A stretch of 32,566 bases of DNA from Candidatus Aegiribacteria sp. (lineage in GTDB: Bacteria; Fermentibacterota; Fermentibacteria; Fermentibacterales; JCC-6), in contig JAUXIK010000028.1 of assembly GCA_030620995.1 (NCBI GenBank), positions 1-32,566 on the forward strand, given 5' to 3'. The position numbers and the translations under genes are program-made. Within the stretch, counting starts at the first letter, position 1; each line of letters begins with the position of its first letter. Shown here one piece after another: positions 17,884 through 25,849 of the stretch. The notes under the pieces were generated by a model. That model was given only the letters and a program-made list of their open reading frames with translations. It did not search any database and was not told the origin of the DNA.

Positions 17884-19061
17884 TGATCTCCCGGACTTTC
17901 GACTGCTGTTCCGGGAATGGAGCGGGTGATAACTGCCATGGCCATGCAGCCCAGCCCCTTACCTTTTCCAATATCTCCCAGAGTGTTTGTTGTTGTGCCT
18001 TTCACCCAGATTGTATCCGGACTGACACTAAGTATTTCTGCGATCCTGCTGATCAGTTGATCTCGAATGGGAGCGATTCTGGGAAAATCGGAAATAACGG
18101 TAACATCTATCTGTCTGATAGTCCATCCATCTCTTGAAATGATACTGTTCACAGTCTTTAGAAGTTCCGCGCTGTCCGCGTTTTTCCATTTTTCATCTCC
18201 CGGTGGAAAATGAGTACCTATATCTCCAAGTCTGGAGGCGGAAAGGAGCGCATCGGTAATGGCATGCAGCACGGCATCACCATCGGAGTGCCCTGAAAGC
18301 CCCATGTTTCCGTCAATTCTGCATCCCCCGACAACGAGAGGTCTTCCTCTGGCAAAAGGATGGAAATCGAGCCCGATTCCGTTCCGTGATTCTGTCTTAT
18401 CGGACACAAACGACTCAACAATCGCAAAATCAGACGGATCGGTAAGCTTCATGTTCCGAAGATCACCATTAACTGCAAGAACTTCGTGACCCGCCTGCTC
18501 CATTGCTGAACACTCATCTGTAATGCAGACATTCGCGGAAGAGAGAACTTCTTCAAGTATATCCAGTCTGAATCCCTGAGGTGTCTGACTCATTCTCAGG
18601 TCATCTCTGGGAACAGTCCCGCTGATAAGGCTTTTAGAAGATATTCTCTTAACAGTATCTCTGACTGATACCACAGGCACCGCTGCTCCGGTTTCCTCTG
18701 TTCCCTTCATAACCCTATGAACAATCTCTGCGGATACGAGAGGACGTGCGGCATCATGAACGAGAACCCACCTGTGGGAATCCAGTGCCCTCAAACCCTC
18801 CAGAACAGAATCCTGCCGACGTATGCCGCCAGGCACAGTCCTTACTTTTTCTGAAGGTTTCCAGTATGGTTTCCACAGTTCTTCATCACGAGGCAAAACC
18901 ACTACGATTTCACTGATTTCCGCTATATCGGAAAACGTATCTATTGACCAGTCAATCAGAGGTTTACCTCGAAGTCTGAGAAACTGCTTGGGTGTATCGG
19001 AGGCAAATCTTGAGCCTGTTCCTGCAGCAACAATTACGGTTCCCCAGGTTTTTCTTTGCAT
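17880..19061 (-). CDS. ispDF: bifunctional IspD/IspF (MEP-pathway enzyme)
   Basis: Fusion of two enzymes of the methylerythritol phosphate pathway. The N-terminal ~220 residues are IspD, which makes CDP-ME: IVAAGTGSRFASDTPKQFLRLRGKPL (CTP-binding loop with catalytic Arg and Lys), VLVHDAARPLVS and PQGFRLDIL. The C-terminal ~160 are IspF, which makes MEcPP: GIGLDFHPF (metal-binding Asp-x-His), GHSDGDAVLHAITDALL, DIGTHFPPGDEKW and a late GKGLG. The ATG at 19061 (GGGGAG upstream) gives a 393-residue protein starting MQRKTWGTVIVAAGTG, as expected; a longer frame to 19190 would read into the preceding gene. IspE, which acts between the two steps, is not in the window. It overlaps dedA by 4 nt. Confidence 0.95.
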   Translation of the reverse strand: MQRKTWGTVIVAAGTGSRFASDTPKQFLRLRGKPLIDWSIDTFSDIAEISEIVVVLPRDEELWKPYWKPSEKVRTVPGGIRRQDSVLEGLRALDSHRWVLVHDAARPLVSAEIVHRVMKGTEETGAAVPVVSVRDTVKRISSKSLISGTVPRDDLRMSQTPQGFRLDILEEVLSSANVCITDECSAMEQAGHEVLAVNGDLRNMKLTDPSDFAIVESFVSDKTESRNGIGLDFHPFARGRPLVVGGCRIDGNMGLSGHSDGDAVLHAITDALLSASRLGDIGTHFPPGDEKWKNADSAELLKTVNSIISRDGWTIRQIDVTVISDFPRIAPIRDQLISRIAEILSVSPDTIWVKGTTTNTLGDIGKGKGLGCMAMAVITRSIPGTAVESPGDQ

Positions 19062-19086
19062 GCTCCCCGGTTTTCTATGTATTACT

Positions 19087-20106
19087 TTACTTTGTATGCT
19101 CCTGGTTGCTTCCGTTGTCGTTCTGCTGGAGCCTGGCGAAGACCATGGTTCCGCCGGAAGATCTGAAAGTAGTATGAGCCTGAACCTCAATAGTATCGCC
19201 TATCTTTTCTTCAGCCCCTTCAACTACGATCATGGTTCCATCATCCATGAATCCTACAGCCTGCTTGGGATTCCTTCCTTTGCGAATCATTTTCAATGTC
19301 AGGATCTCTCCTGGAAGAGTAACAGGTCTTGAGGCAGGACCAACCTCTTCAAGGTTGATCACGTGATTACCCTCTTTTATCGCGATATCAAGAATATCCT
19401 TATCGCTGCTGAGAAGAGACAGTCCTTCTTTTCGAAGTACGTCAAGCATACGGAACCGTTCTTTCTCGGATTTACCGAAATCTCTGTATTCAAGGCCACC
19501 GGAATCTCCAGCTGTTTCTTCAAGACGTTCAAGGGTTTCAGCTCCGCGTCTTCCCCGACCACGCTCGATGATATCTTCAGAATTGGACATCTCTTCAAGA
19601 TTCTTCTTAATTGAGCCGGGAAGAATGAAAGGACCTCTTACAAGACCTGCAAGCACCAGATCAGCCACCCTGCCATCAATAACAGCGGACATATCGACAA
19701 GAACAGGAGTATTGACTGTCTCGCTCTTTTCTTCTGCGGAGAGAAGATCAAGTCTTTTCCCCTTTGTGAGTGCTACATGCCCGAAAACGTAAGCGAAAGC
19801 AAAGGGTATCATAACAAGTGGTGTTACACCTGATTCTGCCATAATAAGATTACCCATACGCAGGGCTACGATAACAAGAATTCCTGAAACCAGACCTATA
19901 ATTGCTCCAACTGTTGAATAGATTATCTCATCAGCCGGAAGTTTGACGAAGGCCATCTGCAGTAAGACGGCAATCAGACCGATTCCAAGCCCTGTAAGTC
20001 CGAACCATGGTGATGGTGAAAATCCATCAAATGCGAATGTCCCCAGCAGGCCGAGAACAAGAATGAAAAGTACGCGTATTTCCCAGCCCGAAATTTTCAT
20101 AACCAT
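19087..20106 (-). CDS. YacL-like membrane protein with PIN and TRAM domains
   Basis: 339 residues: four membrane segments (about 11-27, 35-53, 62-82 and 96-112), then a PIN nuclease-like domain (about 134-260) with acidic residues in VLVDMSAVIDGR (D138, D144), LEEMSNSED, LSSDKDILDIA and later acidic positions, then a TRAM RNA-binding domain (about 275-325; GRNPKQAVGFMDDGTMIVVEGAEEKIGD). This architecture is that of Bacillus YacL and relatives, possible membrane-bound RNases of poorly known function. In Firmicutes yacL sits beside radA (disA) and ispD, ispF, and the same order, radA-PIN/TRAM-ispDF, is kept here. It overlaps the radA stop by 10 nt and ends 25 nt before ispDF. AGGAG precedes the ATG at 20106. 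Confidence 0.92.
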   Translation of the reverse strand: MVMKISGWEIRVLFILVLGLLGTFAFDGFSPSPWFGLTGLGIGLIAVLLQMAFVKLPADEIIYSTVGAIIGLVSGILVIVALRMGNLIMAESGVTPLVMIPFAFAYVFGHVALTKGKRLDLLSAEEKSETVNTPVLVDMSAVIDGRVADLVLAGLVRGPFILPGSIKKNLEEMSNSEDIIERGRGRRGAETLERLEETAGDSGGLEYRDFGKSEKERFRMLDVLRKEGLSLLSSDKDILDIAIKEGNHVINLEEVGPASRPVTLPGEILTLKMIRKGRNPKQAVGFMDDGTMIVVEGAEEKIGDTIEVQAHTTFRSSGGTMVFARLQQNDNGSNQEHTK

Positions 20107-21470
20107 TTTTCTCCTTCTCCTGAATCTTTTGAGAGAAGGCCCTCTATTGAATCGAATAAATTGAGGTAACCTTCAGCTCCACTACCGGCATTTTTCGCGT
20201 TATCAGAGGCTCCTGCCAGTGTTTTGAATCCCAGATTGAGAGTTTCCCTCAATCTCAAATCGAAATGTATTACCGGTCTGAGTTCACCACCAAGCCCAAT
20301 TTCACTGCTGACGGTGATACCTTTTCTAACCGGTTTATCAAGTCTGCTTGAAGCCACGGCAAGACAGACACCCAGATCAGCTCCCGGATCCGCAAGACTG
20401 GCTCCTCCGGCAACGTTTACATAGACATCCTGATTACCGAGATCCATCCCGCATCTCTTTTCAAGAACTGCGAGGAGCATGGGAAGTCTTCGGGAATCCA
20501 TACCGTTCACGCTCCTTTGAGGATACCCGTACCTTGTAGTACTTGTTAGAGCCTGAACTTCCACGAGGAACGGTCTCGTACCTTCTATGATCGCAGTAAC
20601 AACAGTCCCTGTTCTTCTGACATTCTCCCTTCTAAGAAAATAGGCGGAAGCTTCACTGACACTTTTCAGCCCTTCAGCTGTCATTTCAAAAACACCGAGT
20701 TCATTTGTTGAGCCGAATCTGTTTTTTGCGGCTCTGAGAAGACGATACAAACGATCACCCTCTCCCTCGAAGTAAATTACCGCATCCACCAGATGCTCAA
20801 GAACTTTTGGCCCGGCCAGAGCACCTGCCTTGGTTATATGCCCCACAATGAATGCGGTTACTCCACGTGACTTGCATGTTCTGATAATCTCTGAAGTGCA
20901 GTGTCTAACCTGGGAAACAGATCCGGGGGCACTGGAAAGATCAGACGAATACAGTGTCTGAATCGAATCGACAATAAGCACTGAACTTCCGGAATTAACC
21001 AGATTATCCAGTACAATATCAAGATCAGTCGCCGGAAGAATGGTGACATTCTCATTCATGGCTCCTGTTCTTCTTGCTCTACCCGCAATCTGTTCCGGGG
21101 ATTCTTCGCCTGTCGAGTAAAGAACTTTCTCTCCTGCATCCGCCAGTTTTGCGGAGAGTTGAATCATCAGAGTACTCTTGCCTATTCCCGGTTCTCCCCC
21201 GATGAGGTTAACCGAGCTTTTAAGCACTCCACCTCCAAGAACCCTGTCAAGCTCTTCAATTCCGGATTGCAGTCTTTCTCCTGATACCTCCGGTATCTCT
21301 GTTAATGGTACAGGGCAGATATTCTGCTGATTGACATATTTCTTTTCAGATTTGACAACCACTTCCTCAACCATTGTGTTCCATGAATCGCAATGCGGAC
21401 ACCTTCCAGACCATGCCGGAGAGCTTCCGCCGCATTCATTACAGACAAACCTGATCTTCTTCCTGGCCAA
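20097..21470 (-). CDS. radA: DNA repair protein RadA (Sms)
   Basis: RecA-like ATPase that processes recombination intermediates and promotes branch migration. Domains in order: a four-Cys zinc finger (C10, C13, C24, C27), Walker A GEPGIGKST (92-100), the RadA-specific KNRFG motif (249-253) and a C-terminal Lon-protease-like domain (from about 290; NGMDSRRLPMLLAVLEKRCG, VYVNVAGGASLADPGADLGV) that lacks a working protease. 457 residues, the usual size. It starts 9 nt after the dnaB stop and overlaps the PIN/TRAM gene, fitting a combined DNA-maintenance block in the operon. All diagnostic motifs are intact. Confidence 0.97.
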   Translation of the reverse strand: MARKKIRFVCNECGGSSPAWSGRCPHCDSWNTMVEEVVVKSEKKYVNQQNICPVPLTEIPEVSGERLQSGIEELDRVLGGGVLKSSVNLIGGEPGIGKSTLMIQLSAKLADAGEKVLYSTGEESPEQIAGRARRTGAMNENVTILPATDLDIVLDNLVNSGSSVLIVDSIQTLYSSDLSSAPGSVSQVRHCTSEIIRTCKSRGVTAFIVGHITKAGALAGPKVLEHLVDAVIYFEGEGDRLYRLLRAAKNRFGSTNELGVFEMTAEGLKSVSEASAYFLRRENVRRTGTVVTAIIEGTRPFLVEVQALTSTTRYGYPQRSVNGMDSRRLPMLLAVLEKRCGMDLGNQDVYVNVAGGASLADPGADLGVCLAVASSRLDKPVRKGITVSSEIGLGGELRPVIHFDLRLRETLNLGFKTLAGASDNAKNAGSGAEGYLNLFDSIEGLLSKDSGEGEKWL

Positions 21471-21479
21471 TCCTTCTCC

Positions 21480-22835
21480 CTACTTCTCGAATCCTTCTGA
21501 ATCCACCGGAAAGAAGCGAGTGATGTCAGCCCTGAATATCAGATTTACAATACCGAGAGGACCGTTTCTCTGTTTTCCTATCTTCAATATTGTTTCCCTT
21601 CGAAGATAGTCAACCTCAGTTTCATACTCCTCGTTCTGTTCGCTGTGTATATCAGGCTGATGCAGGAACATAACCAGGTCGGCATCCTGCTCTATCGCGC
21701 CGCTTTCCCGAAGATCGCTGAGTCTTGGAGTACCGGAGCGCTTTGTTGCCATCCTGCTTAGCTGAGAAAGGGCCATCACAGGCAACTCCATCTCCTTGGA
21801 CAGGGCTTTGAGATCACCGGATATTCTGGCTATCTCCTGCTGCCGGTTCTCTCCATCACCACGCATCAGCTGAAGATAATCTACGAACACCATGCACAGA
21901 TCTTCCCGTCTCTTGAGACTTCTCACTTTTGCTCGAATATCCATTGAGCTGATACTGGCGGAATCATCGATAAAAATATTCATCCGCTGGAGTCTGTCAG
22001 CAGCTGCCTGAAGGTCATACCAGTGTTCCTGTGCAAGTGTACCTTCAATAATCGGTTTGGTTCCTATATGAGCGTCTGCGCAGAGCATTCTCTGCGTCAG
22101 CATGGTGTCGGACATTTCCAGGCTGAATATAGCGACCGCCCTGTCTGTCTCCCGTGCGATATGAGTTGCCATATTGAGAGCCATGCTGGTTTTCCCGATT
22201 CCAGGTCGGGCAGCCAGAATAATGAGTTCCCCGGGATGAAATCCTGTTGTCATTCTGTCAAGTTCATTAAAACCGGTGGAAAGTCCTGTAACAAAACCCT
22301 TTGTATTCCGAAGTTCCTCAAGGTCCTCGATCCCCCTGGATACCAGCTGCGAAATTGGTTTTAATTCCCCCATTGAGCTCGATTCGGTAATCGCTATGAT
22401 CTTGCTGGCCGCACTATCAAGCACGTCCTTCACGTCTGAAGTACCTTCAAGCACTTCCTGGATATTCTCCCTGCTTATCTTGAGCAACTGACGCAGCATT
22501 GCCTTGTCCTTGATAATCCTGATATACTGAAGCACGTTAGAGAGAAGAGGAATATCATCAGTAAGGGAAGCAAGGTATTCAATACCTCCAGCTTCCTCCA
22601 GCATTTTTTTCCGCGTAAGTTCTTCACTTACTGTAACCATGTCAGTTACGCTGTTCTTTGAGTCAAGATCGCGGCAGGCCTGGAAAATCCTTCGATGCTT
22701 TCTGTCAAAGAAATCCTGTGTATTTAAAGCATCCAGAGCCTCAACAGCAAGTTCCTGATCAAGAAGCATGGCTCCAAGTACGCTTTTCTCAGCGTCAGGG
22801 CTGTGCGGAGGACGTTGCCCCGGTTGATCTGTCAT
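21480..22835 (-). CDS. dnaB: replicative DNA helicase DnaB
   Basis: Hexameric 5'-3' helicase of the replication fork. The N-terminal domain (about 8-110; PHSPDAEKSVLGAMLLD, DFFDRKHRRIFQA) is the DnaB N-terminal bundle; a linker leads to the RecA-like domain with GFNELDRMTTGFHPGELIILAARPGIGKT (Walker A 209-217), Walker B in LCMVFVDYLQLM, SRMATKRSGTPRLSDLRESGAIEQDADLVMFLH, and the arginine-finger region KQRNGPLGIV. 451 residues, standard; no intein. It overlaps the glycosylase stop by 4 nt (ATGA). No loader (dnaC or dnaI) is nearby. Confidence 0.97.
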   Translation of the reverse strand: MTDQPGQRPPHSPDAEKSVLGAMLLDQELAVEALDALNTQDFFDRKHRRIFQACRDLDSKNSVTDMVTVSEELTRKKMLEEAGGIEYLASLTDDIPLLSNVLQYIRIIKDKAMLRQLLKISRENIQEVLEGTSDVKDVLDSAASKIIAITESSSMGELKPISQLVSRGIEDLEELRNTKGFVTGLSTGFNELDRMTTGFHPGELIILAARPGIGKTSMALNMATHIARETDRAVAIFSLEMSDTMLTQRMLCADAHIGTKPIIEGTLAQEHWYDLQAAADRLQRMNIFIDDSASISSMDIRAKVRSLKRREDLCMVFVDYLQLMRGDGENRQQEIARISGDLKALSKEMELPVMALSQLSRMATKRSGTPRLSDLRESGAIEQDADLVMFLHQPDIHSEQNEEYETEVDYLRRETILKIGKQRNGPLGIVNLIFRADITRFFPVDSEGFEK

Positions 22836-23581
22836 ACCTGATCCTGTTCAGTTCGAGGAAGTCCAAGTTCCCGTAATAGCTGTTTCAACATCTTCATATC
22901 CTCCCACACCGGTCTCCTGAGCGCATCTGTTCTCAGTAAAGCAGCCGGATGGTATGTGGGAATAACCGGTATCTCACCATATCTGTGAATTGAACCCCGA
23001 AGCTTACCAATTCCATCTGTGCTTCCGATGATAGTTCTGCTTGCGGGAGCTCCAAGAGTTAGAATAACACCCGGGTTCATTATCTTTATCTGTTCCTCAA
23101 GTATCCACAGGCAGGCAGCCGTTTCATCCCTCGATGGTGTTCTGTTACCGGGTGGTCTGCACTTCACGATATTTGTGATGTATACAGAAGTTCTATCAAG
23201 GTCAATCGCCCCCAGAATCCGGTCAAGAAGTTTTCCTGCTCTTCCCACAAAAGGCTTGCCCACCTTGTCTTCATTGGCGCCCGGCCCCTCACCGATGATT
23301 ACTATCCCGGCCGCAGGGTTTCCGCCTCCGAATACAATTGAGTTTCGCTCGGCGCTTAAGCGGCATCCTGAACAGTCACCGACTCTTGTCTTAAGAGCCT
23401 TCAGTTCGGAATCTATACTTTGAGAGATGACATTTCTATCAGGAATACTCCGCTCTCCTCTGAGTTTGCTGATCCATCCGGGCAGTACGAATATTTCATC
23501 AAGATCAAAACTTGCAACTGAATTCCAGAACGGGTCAGCCCTGCCGGCTTCTCCAGTCCTGCTCCTGTTGTTGCAGCTCAT
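22832..23581 (-). CDS. family 4 (type V-like) uracil-DNA glycosylase, Fe-S
   Basis: Removes uracil from DNA and starts base-excision repair. Family-4 hallmarks are present: Fe-S ligands C70 and C73 (DCSGCRL) with C141 and C157 (NIVKCRPPGNRTP and AACLWI), motif GEGPGANED (98-106) in the place of GEAPGxxED, PFVGRAGKLLD, and the late YHPAALL. 249 residues, slightly longer than usual because of about 60 N-terminal residues before the Cys pair that I do not recognise. The ATG overlaps the gmk-coaB stop in ATGA and its own stop overlaps dnaB. Placement beside dnaB and radA fits a replication and repair role. Confidence 0.94.
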   Translation of the reverse strand: MSCNNRSRTGEAGRADPFWNSVASFDLDEIFVLPGWISKLRGERSIPDRNVISQSIDSELKALKTRVGDCSGCRLSAERNSIVFGGGNPAAGIVIIGEGPGANEDKVGKPFVGRAGKLLDRILGAIDLDRTSVYITNIVKCRPPGNRTPSRDETAACLWILEEQIKIMNPGVILTLGAPASRTIIGSTDGIGKLRGSIHRYGEIPVIPTYHPAALLRTDALRRPVWEDMKMLKQLLRELGLPRTEQDQV

Positions 23582-24876
23582 TCTCCTCCAGTCCTTTTCA
23601 TCATATATCTGCCCATCGCGGCTATCACAAGTTCAGCAGCGTATCGTTTTGAACACCGGTGAATCATTAAAGAGGAACCATCCTCGAAAATAATCATTCC
23701 TTCATTACCTGTCGCTTCCATACTAATTCCGCTGATATCTCCCCTGTTAAGGAAGACAGCGCATGCTCCTTTACGCCTCATCTTCTTCAGAGCCTTCTCT
23801 TCGAAATCTTCCCCGAATTCCAGGGCAAAAGCAAGGACCGGACACATGCATTCAACAGTTTTATTCAGGGTCGAAAGGATATCAGGAGTAGCTTTCATCT
23901 GCAACTCATACTCTCCGGCTCGCTCCATCTTACCATGCATGTATGATGTTGGTTTGAAATCTGATACCGCAGCAGCCATAACCAGTAGATCAGCTTCCCC
24001 AACTTCGCTGCTGAGAATATCCAGCATATCCGAAGCGGTTGTGATATTAACGGTATTCACACCTGGAGGATTGATATAACAGGCTGGTCCTGTTACAAAT
24101 AGTACGTCTGAACCAGCATCTCTGAATGCTTCCGCCATACTTGATCCCATGAGCCCACTGGATCTGTTTGAAATGAATCTGACGTCATCCAGAGGTTCTC
24201 TTGTTGGGCCGGATGTGACTATGATTCTTTTATTTTTCCAGTAGTCACGACCTAGAAAACTGTCCGGTTCAAAAACCCTGGCTTCATCGGGAAAAGGCAT
24301 ATTCATAAGCTTGTTTTCTTCTCCCTGAAGTATGGTTTCCACCTGTTTGACTGAATCCTCAAGCCTGTCATTCCGAATGAAGTAATCGAAAGCACCAATC
24401 CAGCCTGTCTCCCATGCTGCTGCCTTCATACGTTCAATGATAATTTCAGAATCATCAGTGTTTCTGTTGAGAAGCCTGTCGCCCAGTACTTCCGGAGATG
24501 CAGGAAGAATGAAAATCAGAATTGACTCCGGAAAGGCAGCTTTTACCTGAAGAGCTCCCTGCACATCTATATCCAGGATTACACTCCGTCCATCATCGAG
24601 CTGCCCTGAAACCCACTCCGCTGATGTTCCATAAAAGTGTCCATGAACTTCAGCCCATTCGAGAAAGAACCCGTTTTCAATTCTCTTCTCGAACTCCTCC
24701 CTGCTGACGAAGAAATAGTCGGCTCCATCTTCCTCAGATCCCCTCAAAGATCTTGTAGTCGTTGAAACAGAGAACATCGCAGACTGGAATGTATCAACCA
24801 GATGATGTGCAAGTGTTGTCTTTCCGGCACCTGAAGGTCCGGCCAGTACAACAAGAATACCGTATGAACTATTCAA
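23578..24876 (-). CDS. guanylate kinase fused to CoaB (phosphopantothenate-cysteine ligase)
   Basis: 432-residue fusion of two enzymes. Residues 1-185 are guanylate kinase (GMP to GDP): P-loop GPSGAGKT (13-20), STTTRSLRGSEEDGADYFFV, the GMP-binding WAEVHGHFYGT and ILDIDVQGALQV. A linker (about 186-214) leads to the ligase domain of CoaBC (215-425): RIIVTSGPTREPLDDVRFISNRSSGLMG, VLFVTGPA, AAAVSDFKP with following Lys, and KATPDILSTL. The CoaC decarboxylase domain that normally precedes CoaB is absent. The start is TTG overlapping the yicC stop by 8 nt; no ATG exists upstream of the P-loop. In many bacteria gmk, rpoZ and coaBC are neighbours, so the fusion joins ordinary operon partners. No in-frame rpoZ sequence is recognisable in the linker. 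Confidence 0.93.
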   Translation of the reverse strand: MNSSYGILVVLAGPSGAGKTTLAHHLVDTFQSAMFSVSTTTRSLRGSEEDGADYFFVSREEFEKRIENGFFLEWAEVHGHFYGTSAEWVSGQLDDGRSVILDIDVQGALQVKAAFPESILIFILPASPEVLGDRLLNRNTDDSEIIIERMKAAAWETGWIGAFDYFIRNDRLEDSVKQVETILQGEENKLMNMPFPDEARVFEPDSFLGRDYWKNKRIIVTSGPTREPLDDVRFISNRSSGLMGSSMAEAFRDAGSDVLFVTGPACYINPPGVNTVNITTASDMLDILSSEVGEADLLVMAAAVSDFKPTSYMHGKMERAGEYELQMKATPDILSTLNKTVECMCPVLAFALEFGEDFEEKALKKMRRKGACAVFLNRGDISGISMEATGNEGMIIFEDGSSLMIHRCSKRYAAELVIAAMGRYMMKRTGGE

Positions 24877-25750
24877 TATTTAAAACCTGTTCTTTCAGTG
24901 ATGAAAGGATATTCTTCATCTCAATTATTGAAAGAGACAGGTCTGCATTATCAACTTTGGATCCCATCGTGTTAATCTCCCTGTGCATTTCCTGAATCAG
25001 AAATCCCAGTCTGCGACCGGGAGAGGATTCATCGGAATCCAGGATTTCCCCTGCATGATCAAGATGACACTGAAGCCTCTGAACTTCCTCACTGACATCT
25101 GACCTGTCAGCAAGAACGGCCAGTTCCTGCATAAGACGATTTTCATCCAGTCTGACATCATCAAGAAGAATGGTAATCCTCTCCTTCAGTTTGAGAAATC
25201 TCTCCTGAACATTTTCCTTCTGTTCCTGAAGTATGGGATCTGCAAGTGATCTGATGTCTCTGAAACCATCCCTGAAAACAGGGGCAAGTGCATTTCCTTC
25301 CCGCATACGGTTTTCCTTCAAAGCTTTAAGTGCTTTATCCATACACTCCAGGAAAGCACTGGAAAGCTCTCCGCTGTCAAGTCCGGACGGATCAGTCATC
25401 GATACTACTCCCGGAAGCCCGAAAAGCACTCCTGCAGACATTTCACCGTTACAGTCGAGGTTTGTGAACAAATTCTTTGCTGCTTTGATATATTTTTCAG
25501 CGGCATCAATATTGACAAAAGGTAAAACAACATCTTCCCCCTCAATATCAATTCTTACGTTAATCTTTATTCTACCTCTCTCGAACAGCTTACCTATAGC
25601 TTTCCAGGCAACAGGTTCCTGATTCCAGAGTACGTCCGGCAATCGGATTGTCGGGCTCAGGGCCTTGTGATTCACGGACTTTGCTTCAATAGTGACTGAG
25701 AAACCATTTCTTCGCACTGTAGCAGATCCAAAACCGGTCATCGATTCCAT
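24869..25750 (-). CDS. yicC: YicC/YloC family endoribonuclease
   Basis: RNase family protein found next to gmk in most bacteria and shown in some to act as an endoribonuclease. Landmarks: the N-terminal SMTGFGSATV, the conserved SVNHKALSPTIRLPD in the place of SVNxRxLDxxxRLP, and a C-terminal DUF1732-type region with RRLGFLIQEMHREINTMGSK. 293 residues, the usual size. I place the start at the ATG at 25750, which has AAGGA 7 nt upstream and gives the conserved MESMTGFGSA; a frame extending to 25807 has no family match. It is the first gene of the long minus-strand train. Confidence 0.95.
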   Translation of the reverse strand: MESMTGFGSATVRRNGFSVTIEAKSVNHKALSPTIRLPDVLWNQEPVAWKAIGKLFERGRIKINVRIDIEGEDVVLPFVNIDAAEKYIKAAKNLFTNLDCNGEMSAGVLFGLPGVVSMTDPSGLDSGELSSAFLECMDKALKALKENRMREGNALAPVFRDGFRDIRSLADPILQEQKENVQERFLKLKERITILLDDVRLDENRLMQELAVLADRSDVSEEVQRLQCHLDHAGEILDSDESSPGRRLGFLIQEMHREINTMGSKVDNADLSLSIIEMKNILSSLKEQVLNIE

Positions 25751-25798
25751 TAAGTGTCCTTCCAGAGTAAACACTGCCCCCGTCACGGCAAGAAGTAT

Positions 25799-25826
25799 AT
25801 TATACATTATCCTGAGTTTTCACCAA
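25799..25826 (-). promoter_or_regulatory. promoter upstream of yicC operon
   Basis: A perfect -10 TATAAT (25799-25804) lies 16 bp from a partial -35 TTGGTG (25821-25826) on the minus strand, giving a leader of about 40 nt before the yicC ATG. The 99-bp intergenic region also must drive the divergent NFACT gene; no equally good plus-strand promoter is visible. Confidence 0.55.
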
Positions 25827-25849
25827 TTCCGTTTTGAAAGGAAGTTCTC

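Noticed and set aside
17288..17929. 213-codon plus-strand frame over dedA
   Set aside because: It is fully antisense to dedA, whose membrane protein motifs and overlaps with neighbours are clear.
24235..24320. Remnant of rpoZ between the Gmk and CoaB domains
   Set aside because: The omega subunit gene often sits here in other bacteria, but the short linker has no recognisable omega sequence.
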